A stretch of 64,000 nt of DNA from Rhizobium acidisoli (GTDB taxonomy: Bacteria > Pseudomonadota > Alphaproteobacteria > Rhizobiales > Rhizobiaceae): NCBI RefSeq assembly GCF_002531755.2, contig NZ_CP034998.1:2914001-2978000 (forward strand), given 5' to 3'. The notes under the pieces were generated by a model, which ran no database searches, was not told the origin of the DNA, and saw nothing but the letters and a program-made list of their open reading frames with translations. Position numbers and translations under genes: made by a program. Position 1 is the first letter of the stretch, and each line of letters begins with the position of its first letter. Positions 63,678 to 64,000 of this stretch are shown piece by piece.

Positions 63678-64000
63678 TCAGCAGAGCAGCTGCCCATCGG
63701 TCGCGTCGAGCAGAAGGATCGCGAAAATCACGAGATAGACGGCGAGGGCGAAACGCTGCTGCCAGACGATGCGGCGCGATCCGGCAATCCGCTTCTCGAG
63801 GCCACGCGGCGTCCCGTCAGGCTTGCGCAGCTGCATCCGGGACAAGAGGTCGTCAATGGCGGCAAGGCCGGTGGCCTCTGTCTCGTGGCTCGACGCGAGG
63901 CGAAATAACAGCGCATCGAAGAGCAGGTGGATCGCCAGCGCAAGGACAATCCCGCAGAAAACGAGCATCAAGAGCCAGCCGAGCGTTGGAGCGAAACCTC
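63678..64000 (-). CDS. Membrane protein of unknown function (5' end outside window)
   Basis: The frame is open to the window edge and reads FAPTLGWLLMLVFCGIVLALAIHLLFDALLF before the first in-window ATG, so the start is outside. A second hydrophobic helix lies near the C-terminus (FALAVYLVIFAILLLDA). About 107 residues visible. No family recognised. Convergent with lldD, 18 bases apart. Confidence 0.55.
   Translation of the reverse strand, partial: GFAPTLGWLLMLVFCGIVLALAIHLLFDALLFRLASSHETEATGLAAIDDLLSRMQLRKPDGTPRGLEKRIAGSRRIVWQQRFALAVYLVIFAILLLDATDGQLLC

Overview
The window is GC-rich chromosomal DNA from an alphaproteobacterium, almost certainly a Rhizobium of the leguminosarum/etli group. 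This rests on a NolR-type ArsR regulator, a glutamine synthetase II (glnII) behind a sigma-54 promoter with DUF2735 divergent from it, the SbmA-type transporter BacA, a bdhA-xdhA-xdhB cluster as in Sinorhizobium, and several families of rhizobial intergenic palindromic repeats. No rRNA, tRNA, CRISPR array or phage module was seen.

Layout. 1-8.3 kb: the end of choV, a HugZ-like protein, nolR, an omega-amino acid:pyruvate aminotransferase, an HD-GYP protein, an amino-acid binding protein and adenine deaminase. 8.36-19.2 kb: a minus-strand type I secretion locus with an ABC exporter (two frame breaks), a membrane fusion protein and a 2,378-residue serralysin-type metalloprotease carrying 23 RTX cassettes, part of which is a 1,746-nt (seven-cassette) tandem super-repeat. 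19.5-28.4 kb: alpha-glucosidase, a complete oligopeptide ABC operon, a small exported protein and a PfkB sugar kinase. 28.5-46.1 kb: DUF2735/glnII, a glycosyltransferase, an OhrR-like regulator divergent from an exported esterase, der plus a TPR protein, NnrU, a polysaccharide deacetylase, bacA, an MFS/PadR pair, map, a luciferase-like gene with an amber codon, and an ECF42-type sigma/DGPF/SRPBCC cluster. 46.3-59.5 kb: glpK, then bdhA-xdhA-xdhB-(DUF559 remnant)-xdhC, a LysR/DUF1127 pair, and puuD-guaD. 59.5-62.5 kb: debris made of ParD with a truncated ParE, an IS3-type scrap, two unknown ORFs and a broken IS66 transposase. 62.5-64 kb: an lldD-type dehydrogenase and a membrane protein cut by the window edge.

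Working together, ade, guaD, xdhABC and puuD convert adenine and guanine through hypoxanthine/xanthine and urate to 5-hydroxyisourate. The aminotransferase, with a RutR-like palindrome at its promoter, may take beta-alanine from pyrimidine breakdown. Several regulators have matching palindromes in their own promoter regions (NolR, OhrR-like, PadR, LysR, ECF42), so the window contains several testable local circuits.

Sequence integrity is a theme. Five coding regions carry stops or shifts, and three of the frame breaks fall in five-G runs, so true pseudogenes must be separated from base-calling errors. I did not find a convincing wholly new system. The most unusual objects are the RTX protease locus, with a translation start apparently buried in a hairpin, and the regulatory palindromes listed under findings.
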